From the NCBI GenBank assembly GCA_000750105.3, contig JPHH03000074.1, forward strand, positions 88,136 to 152,135: DNA of 64,000 nt, in the 5' to 3' direction. The notes beneath the pieces are model-generated. The model was given only the letters and a program-made list of their open reading frames with translations, did no database searches and was not told the origin of the DNA. Origin of the DNA: Tolypocladium sp. Sup5 PDA-1. Its lineage: Eukaryota; Ascomycota; Sordariomycetes; Hypocreales; Ophiocordycipitaceae. Of this stretch, positions 32,448-42,893 are shown one piece after another. Position 1 is the first letter of the stretch. Each line of letters opens with the position of its first letter. Made by a program: the position numbers and the translations under genes.

Positions 32448-33376
32448 CTATCCGATTTCGTGACTCTCTGCGCTGCTGCTTTGGCCATCGGTCCCAGTGC
32501 AAATTCTTCGTCTCTCGCCGGCACCCACATGAGCGTAACAGAATCTCACCACAATAAGCGATGACTCGTTCAGCTCCTGATAGACATCAAGTTGGGCGCG
32601 GTCCACTAGAACGACGTCCCTCAGCGCGTCGCTATGTCCCTCGAGCGTCTGGCGGAGCGTCTGGCGGCGCGTCCCCGTGGCCGCATCCCAGAGCCGGACG
32701 GTATTGTTGTCCGAAGCCGACGCCAGCGTCTTGCCGTCGGGCGAGAACACGACGGCCGTCACCCAGTGGCTATGTCCCTCGAGCGTTTGTTGATGCACGT
32801 CCCAGTGGTCTCTAATACCTGCAACCATTCGGATGAACGGCAGCCTCTTCTTCCAATGCGCCGTTTGCCCGCTGGGAAGCTCCGCTAGCGGGACAAGCTC
32901 TTCAAGCGTAAGAGGGCGGTAGACGATGGTGACGGTGCGAAGAATCTGCTTGCAGAGCAGGCTGATCTCATCACCGTGCCGTTCGATAAGATACATCATT
33001 CTGTCGTAAAGGGCTGGTAGTCCAGGCGGAAACTTGTCGATCTCGGCCGCGACCTGCAGGCGTGGGACTTTGTTCAGATGCTGGCATATCAAAGCGACCC
33101 AGAGAAATGTCGACTCTGCCTTCTTCTCGAGCTTCGTCCGGACTTTCCTCCGAAGTTCTTTGTCATATTGGCCTTCTTCTGCGAGGCCTTCCACTTTCTG
33201 CTCGATGAATTGAGCAACCGCACGAGATATGTGCTCGTCGTTTAATTCCAGGTCGAGTTTCTGTCGGCATTGGGTTGGATGCAAGGTTCGATTTAGCTGT
33301 TCATATACTTCAGACTGTGACCAAACAAGAAAACCTGCAAAGTTGGAAAGCCACAAACTCTCGGCGCAATGGCTCA
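32448..33376 (-). pseudogene. NLR (NACHT-WD40, HET-E-like) relic
   Basis: Remnant of a fungal NLR, proteins with NACHT NTPase and WD40 repeats that act in self/non-self recognition. The reading starts without an ATG (GTG at 33376) inside the region after the NACHT core: LELNDEHISRAVAQFIEQKV, ESTFLWVALICQHLNKVPR, KFPPGLPALYDRMMYLIERH, LCKQILRTVTIVYRPLTLEE. It then jumps within about 25 codons to a single WD40 repeat, TLEGHSHWVTAVVFSPDGKT and NNTVRLWDAATG, and a partial second repeat TLEGHSDALRDVV. The P-loop, the effector domain, roughly 200 or more linker residues and most WD40 repeats are absent, so internal deletion and truncation are likely. The 5' end abuts, head to head, the septation-type gene at 33369. 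Confidence 0.75.
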
Positions 33377-35686
33377 CATCGCCGGCTGCATCGCCAACCT
33401 AGAGCCGGGCTCTATATCGAAACCGCCCTCACCGGCATCTCCAATGCTCTCGGTATGTATATGCTCTACTACTTGCTTGCTTTTTTGCTCTCCTCACTTA
33501 CACGTTCTCACGCAGACAACGCCACCCACATCTACTCCCAGAAGCCCTTTGCCAGAAGGATGCTGCAGCCTGACCAGCAGCGGAAGTATCAGCTCTTCCC
33601 CAAGGAGAAGCAGCCCGGTTTTAAACAGCGGCAAGGCCTTGGATCCGGAAAAGGCCTTTGCGGTTGCAATGGGCTAGAGCGGCGAGAAGAGCGAGAAGCT
33701 CGGCGCAGGGGTAAATCCAAGACTCAGAATCAATCAGCACAACCTCGTGCGCCGACGCAAAGTCCGCGTTCCAGAGTTGGGACCCATGACGACGGTCCAA
33801 GAGGTCGCCATGGATTCACGTATGGCCCTGTCCACGAGGACTCTGGCCACAACAACACACTTACTAACAGGAGAGCAGCAACCATCCCTGGCAGGCCGCC
33901 GCTTCACGAGCATTCTATTAGTGCCCCAGAAGACACAACCAAGCCAAGTCGGTTTGTGGCCGTTGCACCAGTTCCGGTAACGGAAGAGGATGATGAGGAT
34001 GATTTTGCCAAAGCCATCGAGGAGGCATTCACAGCGGCCACCCCGACTGCACCACGACCTCTCTCTCCGAAACACCTCGCTCCGCTCGTTATCCTAAAGT
34101 CCAATGCCCCGGCTCCTCTTTTGCAATCCAAAATCTCAACAGCAAAGCTCAGGTCTGACAGCACTCCACCGTTGGAATCGTCACGGTCGGCCCGAATCGA
34201 CGTCTCGCCCATAAGCCGGGCAAAATTCACGCCAAGTACCTCGACGCCAGATCTTACTTACCCCCGATCCACGACCACAGATAGCGCGTCGGCCCCAACA
34301 CTGCCAACGCCTGTCTCGGCTCCGCTCATGGAATCCCATCGTGCCTCCCCCAGACCTTGGGATGGATGTGCCGCTAGTGAGCGTGGCGCGGTGCCGCACG
34401 CAGAAGATGGACAGCGTGGCGGGCCCATCTACAGCCACCGCAGGGGAGCATCCGAGTCATCAAGTGTCATGGACAGGGGCAAGCCGAGAAAGTGTGTTGA
34501 AGTGTGCAACAACAATGGGCCGCTACTAAAGTGCAGCGAAACCAAGCGGACCAAGAGCTCCGAGCGAAGGGCGTTTGAGGAACTGCCAAGGGGCTGGAAG
34601 CCGAGCGATGCCATTAGCAAACTTAATGCTAATGACGTGGCGACCCTTCAGAAGCAGGCATACGGACAGGCTGAGAGATTTGAATTCCTCAAGGTGGAAG
34701 ATGTTGAGGCCCTGTCAAAGGTAAAATACACATGCCCAGATATCTCGAATATCGAGGAGCTCACAGACATCGAACAGGAGCTTCGGCGTCTCGACGAACG
34801 GACAGAATATCTCCGACGCACTTACACGTCGTTGCGAGCCGGACGCCGCAACCTCCACTCCCGCATCTGTCAATATCTTCGCTCTCCCCGCGTGGCTCGG
34901 TTCAGCCGTGAGTCAATGTTGAAGCGAGAGGAGGCTCTGGCAAAGCTTGACGCTTCCATTGACGACTGGGTCACCAAGCTCGAGCAGACCGAGAACCGAC
35001 GCACCCGCGTTCGTCAGAAACTGCTGGAGCATGTCGCCGCCGCGACCATCTTACCTGTCCCTGGCAACCCTGCACCAGCGGCGGCTAGCGAGTCACTGCA
35101 ACAGGCCAGGGGGGTGCGATCACCACCTCCTCGCGACATCTCCACACCGCCCCGGAGTCCTTCAAAGCAGACATTTTCCAACCGAACCGGGAGTAGCTCC
35201 CCATCACCGCAGCAGGTGGTGGCCCAGGTGCCTAGCACAATCCTGGAGCATCCCGTCGTCGAGGAGGCTGCAAAGAAGGGCAAGGAGAGTCGAGCAACCA
35301 GCACCATGACCCTGAAGCGGGCCGATGTGGAGAGCATCCGGATTTACGCTGGAGACGACGTTTATGCTCTACTGGCTGATGTCGAGAATGAAATCTCCAA
35401 GATGAGCAGCAACGCAAGCGAACAGACTCCCAAGAACCAGCTGGAGCCCCTACGCACGGAGCGTGAGAAGCAGAGGAGCTACGAGAAGCTCAATGGCCAA
35501 AATGACTCTCCTACCTGTGCTGCTGGCAATGCTACCGCCACTGCTGCTGCTACTGCTCTCAAAAGCAGGCTGGCGATCAATTCCACTTCCACCTCCACGC
35601 CGTCAATTTTATTGAAGTTGAAGGCCCGCGCGTCAATTCAATCAATTCAATCACGCTCCCACGTTGAGATCTGTCAATCCACGTAG
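33369..35686 (+). CDS. Septation-type coiled-coil protein with a frameshift
   Basis: Resembles the fungal 'up-regulated during septation' family, thought to act in septum formation. Exon 1 is 33369-33452 (MAHIAGCIANLEPGSISKPP...); a GTATGT...GCAG intron joins it in phase to 33516, giving a Ser/Pro-rich leader ending KALDPEKAFAVAMG. A TAG at 33675-33677 interrupts; moving one base resumes GLERREEREARRRGK and an open frame to 35686. Conserved core: FEELPRGWKPSDAISKLN, QKQAYGQAERFEFLK, and after a likely in-phase 57-bp intron (34721-34777) ELRRLDERTEYLRRTYTSLR, AGRRNLHSRICQYLRSPR and LDASIDDWVTKLEQTENRRT, a coiled coil. The C-terminal third is low complexity. The region 33680-33950 may hold further frame changes. 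The family name is recalled with moderate certainty; the frameshift is seen directly. Confidence 0.65.
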
Positions 35687-36605
35687 ATGGCTTCAACGTT
35701 GACAACGCGTTGAAATCCGTTGAATTGGGGTATGAGGCTTCCCACAGTATATGTCCGCGCTAAGGCGACCAGTTATTCGCGTGCCCGACGCGTTCTGTCA
35801 CCAATACTTCACACCCAATACGATTTGTGTGTACTGCGAAGTACCCAAGACCTAGCTCACGCAAAACGCGTCTTGCTGATTTCGCGGTGATCGGTATACT
35901 TGGTCATAAAAGAACAGGAGAGACAATGGTTTGATGCCAATGCCAGCCGGACGTAGGTCAGAGGCAATGATGACCTTAAGACTGCACGTGGAGGTGAGGG
36001 ATCAACGAACCCGACGCAACTCCGCCTTCGGCAGGTTCCAACATGGGTCCGAGCCGCCATTACTTGGTTGGTTCTTATCAACACAAAGACGGATATAAGC
36101 CTGAGCAAGCCATCCGCCAAGGATTGCCTGGTTCGGCAACCCGGAAGCCCGGCACTGACAGGTGCAGCCTTGCGCGGGGTTGATGACTGCATCTCCACTT
36201 CTCTCCCCAGGATGCCGACAACGATTCATTCGTCAGTGCTAAATACGGCGAATGAAACACCAATCCGGCTCCGGATCTCGGGCAGTTGTTATGAGAAAGT
36301 CGTGAGGTCAGCCTGGGATCATGGGTTTTGAATACGTCAGAACCCGCGCCGTTCCCCCACAGATCGTCCGACCGCCAACCCATGAGTTATAACGGTTTCC
36401 GCTATCGGTCATACGTTACATTGATAGTCTGTTCTTTCAACCGACAGGAAACTATTAGACGAGGAGTTGATAACGAGGTGATAAGTTATATCGTGCTCTT
36501 GTTGCTTTTGGACTTATAACCCAATTTGGCCTACTGATGCCATTGATCGCGTTGGAAGCCCGCGGAGGTGTTGTTGTGATATAGCCAAATTGGGTTAGGG
36601 AGGTA
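35687..36605. other. Spacer left of the Tc1/mariner element
   Basis: Several overlapping frames on both strands without family resemblance. The right end contains the 14-bp hairpin arms at 36517-36597. Confidence 0.45.
36517..36597. repeat. 14-bp inverted repeat with 53-bp spacer
   Basis: taacccaatttggc at 36517-36530 is repeated in inverse orientation as gccaaattgggtta at 36584-36597, ending nine bases before the transposon. It could be a miniature element end or a hairpin; no duplication of target sequence was identified. Confidence 0.85.
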
Positions 36606-38147
36606 CGGAGGTCGCTTTCAAAATAGTTGTCCAGCGCTGAAACTACCGCTAAGCTATATTAGGAACGCCCCCACCTAATTTAGCAGGGGTTAGTCCCCTG
36701 CCTTCCTTGTACTCGTTTCCTCCCTCAAGCTCGATTATCATTTGTACATGCCTTAGGATTCTCTCAATCCAAACTTGGATACGGTCTTGCGGTAGCTCTT
36801 TCCATGCGGCGTTCCAAGCCGTAATAGCTTCTTGCCGGTTCTTCGGGGCCCCCTTGCTCGTAGTGCGTCTCTTCATCCAAGGCCAGGCTGGCTCAATTGC
36901 GTTGAGATCGGGAGAGTTGCCGCACCAAAGGAGTCGTTGGATTTGATGAAGGTCATAGACCTGCTGCTGGATGTAATGACTGTGTGCCGGAGCCTTGTCT
37001 TCTTGAACGAGCGTGCCCGGCCGGTCCGTTGCGCATTCCTTCGCAAAAGGGAAGAGCTTCGGGATAAGGATCTTCTTCTGGTACTGATACCAATCGATCC
37101 CTGACCCCTTGCGGCGTGTGAGCTTGCCGTTTTTTGAATTCCATCGCCACGAGGGTTTCTTTCCAGGAAGTTGGCGTAGGTTCAATCGTCTCATCGAATT
37201 CTCAAGCTCCCATTTCTCCTTTGCGGCAGACTCGAGCTCTTCGTTCATCTTCTCGATCGTTTCCGTAGCGGCTTTCTTCTCTTGCGCAGTCTCCGGAGAC
37301 CAGCAATGCGCAGGGCCCTTCCGATCATAGGAAAAGCAACCCCAGAACATAAATTCAGAAGAGCCTTTCCATCGCTCACGAATGCAGCTCTTTACGAACG
37401 CCTCGTCGCTCTTCCGCCAAACGCGATAGCTGCCTCTGCGATGGAGTAAGACGACGGAGGTCTCGTCAGACCAAATAACATTCTTCCAATCCTCAAGGGT
37501 CCAGTCCTTACGCTCAAGGCACCAGCGTAGACGATCCGTTCTCATCTTCTTCGATAATCTAGGCTTCCTCGTCGGCTTCGTCTTATTATACCCGAGCTTT
37601 TTCATAACCCGCCACACCGTAACAGAGGAAACGGGAATCCCCTCAGCACTAAGCTCCCCAGAGATATCAGCGCACGTCTTTTCTCTCCCATACCTATCGC
37701 GGCGGACCTTGCTCACGATCTTCTCTTGCATTTCTTTCGTTTGCTTCGACGGGCGCCCGGGGCGAGGTTCATCCTTAACAAAGTCATCCTTGATATTCAC
37801 GGGCCGGCAGCTTGGATCGAATCCACGCTTAAGTGCCCTAGCATAGATACGGTTGACCTGACGGATAGAGACCCCCGAGATAGAGGCAGCCTCAGTAGTA
37901 CTCGTGCCGCAACACTTTAGCCCAAGCACAAAGGCCCTCGTTGCGATATCTTGAGTTGGGGCCATGGCGATTGGGAACAAGATGCGTGGTTTACACGAAT
38001 GAGGAGGGGAAAGTTACCTTACAAAATATGTGCGGTGGTTCCTAGCACGATTCACCGCCCTTACGTGCAGGGATTCAATCAATTGAACAGGGATTCGAGC
38101 AGGGATTTGCCCCCCTGTCTGGACAACTATTTTGAAAGCGACCTCCG
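36606..38147 (-). mobile_element. Tc1/mariner-family DNA transposon, structurally complete
   Basis: 1542-bp element bounded by perfect 29-bp inverted repeats, 36606-36634 (cggaggtcgctttcaaaata...) and 38119-38147, and flanked on both sides by TA (36604-36605, 38148-38149), the target duplication expected for this superfamily. It contains one uninterrupted transposase gene. No RIP-type stops are present, in contrast with the repeats at 47-64 kb, so it is probably a young insertion. Confidence 0.95.
36649..37965 (-). CDS. Tc1/mariner transposase, DD34E
   Basis: Cut-and-paste transposase of 438 residues, no intron. An N-terminal helix-turn-helix (TEAASISGVSIRQVNRIYARA, residues 25-45) and a second basic DNA-binding part (about 75-145; RPGRPSK linker) recognise the element's ends. 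The catalytic triad is Asp167 (VIWSDET), Asp323 (QEDKAPAHSH) and Glu358 (SPDLNAIEPAW), with 34 residues between the last two. An insertion of about 60 charged residues (roughly 225-285) lies between the first two catalytic residues, as in Fot/Pogo-related fungal transposases. The start is ATG 37965; the frame extends five codons upstream only via TTG. All catalytic residues are present, so the protein may be active. Confidence 0.93.
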   Translation of the reverse strand: MAPTQDIATRAFVLGLKCCGTSTTEAASISGVSIRQVNRIYARALKRGFDPSCRPVNIKDDFVKDEPRPGRPSKQTKEMQEKIVSKVRRDRYGREKTCADISGELSAEGIPVSSVTVWRVMKKLGYNKTKPTRKPRLSKKMRTDRLRWCLERKDWTLEDWKNVIWSDETSVVLLHRRGSYRVWRKSDEAFVKSCIRERWKGSSEFMFWGCFSYDRKGPAHCWSPETAQEKKAATETIEKMNEELESAAKEKWELENSMRRLNLRQLPGKKPSWRWNSKNGKLTRRKGSGIDWYQYQKKILIPKLFPFAKECATDRPGTLVQEDKAPAHSHYIQQQVYDLHQIQRLLWCGNSPDLNAIEPAWPWMKRRTTSKGAPKNRQEAITAWNAAWKELPQDRIQVWIERILRHVQMIIELEGGNEYKEGRGLTPAKLGGGVPNIA

Positions 38148-38149
38148 TA

Positions 38150-38766
38150 CGCGAGGGACAAATACGTTTTGCCCCCCACTGTAGCTCGCCAGGCCCTCGA
38201 CGCATGGGCAGCACCTTCCTCCTCCAGCCGATAATCTGACTCGGTGGCCCTGGAGGCTGAAACGGCACCGAAGCAGCCCCGACTCCGTATGCAGGGTTGC
38301 GCTGCCTGGTCCTTGGAGCAGCAAAGGGCTGGAATGCAGCAGCAGTGGATGGGAAACGAGGCGCCGGCAGTTGTAGGTGCAACACTCCGAGCGTTGAGCG
38401 CTGTCCATTCAGCAAGGGTGGAGCCATGGTGGTGGCGCCGACTCCAGAGAGATAACGAGGCGCAAGGCCCCTGTGGCATACTCGCCAATCGGCATTACGT
38501 CAAAATACAATACCGTATCCTTCTCTCGACCTCTTTCCCTTCCCTTCTGTTCTTTCTCTCATCCAGGATTCTCGTTAGCAGAAGCAGCGCCGATTATCAA
38601 TATATTGCCGTTGCCAGCCACAATAATGTTTGCTTCGCCAGCTCTTATTTAAGAGAGAATTAAAGTAAGGTACTACGTTCTGGGCCCACCCTAATAGGGG
38701 TGGCATTAGGGCGACCAATACATGTGTGCCAGGGCGCGCAAATAACACTCGGCGCCGGGGCGGGAG
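38150..38766. other. Spacer right of the Tc1/mariner element
   Basis: Open frames on both strands (for example 38244-38663 +) show no family resemblance. No gene called. Confidence 0.4.
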
Positions 38767-38890
38767 CCAATAGGTTCGCGGTACCTGGCTAGCTGTGCCC
38801 CTTTAAATCCACGGCTATCCGTGAACCTATTGGCTTCCGGCTAGCCGTGCGCCTTTAAATCCACGGCTACCCGTGAACCTATTGGTTCCC
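38767..38890. repeat. 52-bp direct repeat plus inverted 11-mers
   Basis: Two imperfect 52-bp units, 38787-38838 and 38839-38890, share ctttaaatccacggct and gtgaacctattgg. The motif ccaataggttc at 38768-38778 is the inverse of gaacctattgg in each unit, so the left edge can pair with either. It lies just upstream of the MHYT gene, within reach of its promoter. Confidence 0.85.
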
Positions 38891-39023
38891 AAACCATGTT
38901 GAGGAAACAAGAAAATAGATATATGGGATGAAACTTGCCTCTTGGGTCTTGCACTCGCGGTTTAGCCGCGGTTCCCGCTTGGAACCCTTTCGTAGAATTC
39001 ATTTCCTACTCGTCAACGCAAAA

Positions 39024-42008
39024 ATGTCGACCGCTGAAGACTCGCTCGAGCAGTACTCGGGTCGACTTGTCCCGTATTCGTTCAACGGCGGCTTCGTCTG
39101 TTTGAGCTGTGCCATCAGTCTCATTGGCACCAGCACGACACTCGAGCTTATCAGGAGGCGGACGTCTCACAGGGGGATTCACAACCTGTAGGCCTGTCCT
39201 ACCCATCGTGTCGCCAACATATGCCCGCCTTCACAGACTGACTAGCTTTGGAACAGGCTGCTGTTGATTGGCGCAGCCATTACAATGGGTGGAATTGCCA
39301 TCTGGTCCATGGTGAGTGAAGCTGCCTCGCTACGGTGCCTCCCGCATCGACCTGTTCTTGCTCACAGATGTCACTACTCAGCATTTCATCGGAAACAGAG
39401 CCATTTATATGCTCGACGGAGAAGAGTCCTTCCAAATTGCCTACTCTACCAGCTTGACTGTTCTGTCCCTAATAGTCCCCATCCTCGTGCTTGGTCTTGC
39501 ATTCCTTGGGGTGAGCAGCACTGGCAGGATTCGCTGGTGGCGTATCGGGCTCGCAGGCTTGCTGTCTGGAGGCGCCATCTGCGGTATGCACTATCTTGCC
39601 GATGCGTCCATGAGCAACTACGACAGTTCTTACCAGATCTCTTATGTTGTTGGCGCGGCGTTGATCGCCGTTTCTGCCAGTGCCACAGCCCTCGCCCTGT
39701 TTTTCGTCTTCGAGTCCACCTGGAAGAACGTGTGGTGGAAGAGGCTCGGATGCGCCATGGTCCTTGCTGGAGCTGTGTCTGGGATGCATTGGTGCGCTGC
39801 CGTTGGCACGAGTTATAGGCTCGGTGACCTGCAGTCCCCGGGCAAAGGGGTATCTCGCCAAGAGGCCATGATTGTGGTCATCTGTTTGGTACGTTCGATC
39901 CACTAGCTGAACCTTTTGGGTGTGTGATCTAATGATGCAATAGTCTGTTGCTGCGGGTGTCGTCATGACAGTTAGCGCCATATATTCGAGTTGGATCAGG
40001 AGAGACTACGCCAGCAAGTCGCAGCAGGTCGTCTTGGCCGCAGCCGTTTTCGATGAACATGGGAGAATCATGGTAAACCAAGAAGGATTTCTCCCGAGCG
40101 AGGTCGTCACTGACACTTATCTGCCAAAGGTGAGTTCTCTGTAGGAAGCACTCTTAACAGCATGCTGACATTGATCCGTAACAGTCAAACGACGACATTT
40201 TTGGCACCGGTCATCCCCTGTTCCACTGGATGTTCCGGGCGTCTCGCAATTGGGACACTATCACGACCGTCACGAACAAAATGGCGAACCATATCGGCCA
40301 CCTGTCTGGGGATAAGACGACCGGCAGAGCGGGAGTTAAACTAGTCGGCGACGATGGCCTGTTGGTTAAAAACTACGACACAATACATGGCGAACTCTTC
40401 TGTCTTGCTGCCGTGGCACTGGCATCCAGGATAAGAGACGCTAGTTAACGTGGGCGTACTATGGGACGAGATCTTTGTCACCGGAGACAGCTCAAAACGC
40501 ACCGCCGGGTGTGAACGCGACAATTGACAGGTCTCGGATCACTCGTTGCATCAGAGGGCATTCTTTAGGGAGAGGTCCATGTTTCACAGCTTGGCAGAGA
40601 AGGGTCTCTCTCCGGCACATATGCAGGAGTACGGCCGCGGGTGCCTGATGTTTCTCGTGCGACAGGTTGAGTCCAAGCGGGATATCGAGAAACTCCAGGC
40701 ATCCGGGTATCGATTCGCCGAGGTGCACCAGGTTGCCGGAGGTATCCGCTCAAGCATGCAGATCAAATCCTCGGACCTTGAGGCCCGGCTGCGCACCATG
40801 TCAACCCATCGCGAGAAGAGCGCCATGCTGGAACCTGGTGTTCACCTCGGAATGTTTGCAGTTCGAGCTCGGTTAGATCGCAGCGGCTTTGACGTGCTGG
40901 TACAGAAGACAGCTAGGAACCTTCTTCCGACTGTCGCTTTGCCGCTGGAGCGCCTTGAGACTTGGCAGGAGAGGTTCCTCGACCGTCTCAGGGGCATGTT
41001 GGCGTCTACCGTGATGAAGAAGCTCGACATCATGGAGCATCCTTCTGCGCAGGAGAAGCTCTTTGCGTCCGATCTTCGAAATGCCATGCATACTCTCAGG
41101 CAATCCATCGACGACACCATCTTTGACGATGCAACTCTCCTGCGGAGGGAAGTTCAGGTGCCTTGCTCTACTCGGGGCGATAACTCCAGGCTCTCGACAT
41201 GTACACTTATTGCATTCCAACTGGTGCTTCCAATCCACGGGAGCATCCAATCCCCTCAGTGCGAATTCAGCCCTCTCAGCTTCTTCAAGGTCCGACAACT
41301 TGCATACGAAGGCTCTTCGCACCACCTCGAGTTCTCACATATGGTTCACCGCGACATGTCATCTGCCATGCATGACATTCCCGCAAGACGCTCCAGCACA
41401 ATGCATCACAAAACTCAAGCGACATCCCTGGCTCAGGCGATAGGCAGCTTCAGCCAAGCCCTCCCGGGTCTTCGGCGTGCAACTCGCGCTCCCAGACTGA
41501 CTTCCACGAGGAGCCAAGAGCAGCTCTCTGGGGTGGCTTCTAGTCACAGCTCACTGTTCCATCAAGGTGATGACAGCAGCGTTGAATACGGGCATAAGAT
41601 GTCGTCAGTGAGTGCGGCCTCGACGACTGAGGAGGTGGGCGAGCAAGAGCTCAAGGGTCCATCCCGCGGACAAAACAGCTCTTTGGTGGAATCATGGTAT
41701 CGCAAGAGATTAAGGTGGACGTCGAGGAGGTAAGTCATCGCAAATGTGTGGCGTTTGCAGTTTCCCTGAATACTGACTGTCTGGCTGCGCAGACACACCA
41801 TCAACGGACTGAAAGCCATATCAGCCACGACGCAGCTGACAAGAACGGGTCGGAGCTCGTCGTGCTGAGGTCTCGAGCAGACAGTACAGCCCAAGTGGAC
41901 AATTCCTATAACGCTATTGCAACAGGCGAGCAACGAGAATCTGCATTTGTAGACGAGTTGCTGTCACTGAGTGTGCAGGTGGACAAATCGAGGAATACTC
42001 TGTGGTAG
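39024..42008 (+). CDS. MHYT-domain membrane protein with two frameshifts
   Basis: Integral membrane protein with an N-terminal MHYT sensor region (about seven helices) and a large cytosolic part; its function in fungi is unknown. Exons: 39024-39187, 39257-39311, 39382-39888, 39944-40129, 40185 to about 40508, about 40557-41729, 41793-42008. Splicing creates the motif WSMHFIGNRAI; further MHYT-type motifs are GMHYLAD and GMHWCAAVG. Next come VFDEHGRIMVNQEGFLPSEV, DDIFGTGHPLFHWMFRAS, GELFCLAAVALASRI, NVGVLWDEIFVTG, CEFSPLSFFKVRQLAYEGS and, at the C-terminus, GGIMVSQEIKVDV and FVDELLSLSV. Frame must change by one base near 40440 (otherwise TAA at 40446) and again near 41679 (otherwise TAA at 41731-41733). 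As written the sequence would give a truncated protein; sequence error is an alternative. Confidence 0.75.
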
Positions 42009-42414
42009 CGCATGAGATGAAAAAATGAATGCTTCTGTAGAACACATGTACGATTGAAACGACACCTGCGATGAATAATATTTGTAATTGGAATGATAGG
42101 GACCATGCTGCGGTTTACAAAGGTCGAATTTAACTTATTACTGCACCACGACGTTTCCCTGTTGAGTGTCTGCCCCGCTCGGCTACTATAGCCGTCATTG
42201 CAACGCAAGTCCAGGTGAGGGGCAAGGAGGGGCTCACGGTTTGAATCTATGTCTGACTCGACATGTCTTTTATAACAAGCAACTCATGATCTTTGGTCAG
42301 GGTGTCGTTCATCTACCTGCTAAGCTATTTGTTCGCCGCCGCCGGTGTGTCGTATGGGGGGCTAACAAACAGTCACTTCGACTGGGACGACATCGAGCCT
42401 TCGCAGGGTGGGGA
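42009..42414. other. Spacer downstream of the MHYT gene
   Basis: No coding sequence or structure recognised. Confidence 0.5.
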
Positions 42415-42550
42415 ATCTATCTACCGATGTAGATGAAATGTAGATATAGATAGATGTAGTCTACATCTATCTATCTACTGCTGGCCCTTGTGGGTCATCT
42501 ATCTATCTATCTGGCCGCCAGGTAGATAGATGAAATGTAGATAGATGCCA
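42415..42550. repeat. ATCT/AGAT microsatellite with inverted halves
   Basis: Runs of gatgtagat, tagatagatg and atctatctatct alternate in both orientations, so that agat-rich and atct-rich blocks can pair with each other around a GC-rich centre (ctgctggcccttgtgggtc, about 42478-42496). Confidence 0.85.
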
Positions 42551-42669
42551 TCCAAAACTACCTAAAGTAGAGGTACCTCGATATGCTGGTATGTTCCTAG
42601 CTTAGAGAGGTACTAGAGGCATGGTACCCGGGTACAACCTGTCCACGATGGACACAGCCGACCAAGGAG

Positions 42670-42893
42670 GGTCCATCAAGGATACAACAACTAATCCGGA
42701 GGATGAACAAGTCGCTCAACACATCCATGCGGGCTATCCTGCCAGTCTGTAGGACGACGCCTCTCAACGCCCTGCACCGTGAATCAGGCATACCACCGGT
42801 CTCGCAACTACTCGAGGCGCGTCGAATGTGCTTCGCCGCCCGCCTCAAGTCTCTCGACGAAGCCCACCCGCTTGCGAAGCGAACAGTTCTGCC
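42670..42893 (+). pseudogene. LINE (Tad-like) ORF2 relic, 5' part
   Basis: Reads LNTSMRAILPVCRTTPLNAL, HRESGIPPVSQLLEARRMCF and AARLKSLDEAHPLAKRT, typical of the region after the reverse transcriptase in fungal non-LTR retrotransposons. The frame is cut at 42893 by the hAT insertion and resumes at 46036. Confidence 0.75.

Noticed and set aside
32025..32564. 179-codon forward frame
   Set aside because: It overlaps the WD40 relic on the other strand, has a composition full of Arg/Cys and no family resemblance.
33275..33368. Extended 5' end of the septation-type gene in the long open frame
   Set aside because: The frame before 33676 reads unlike the family; the ATG at 33369 in the neighbouring frame gives the Ser/Pro-rich leader and spliced exon, so the long frame's start is artificial.
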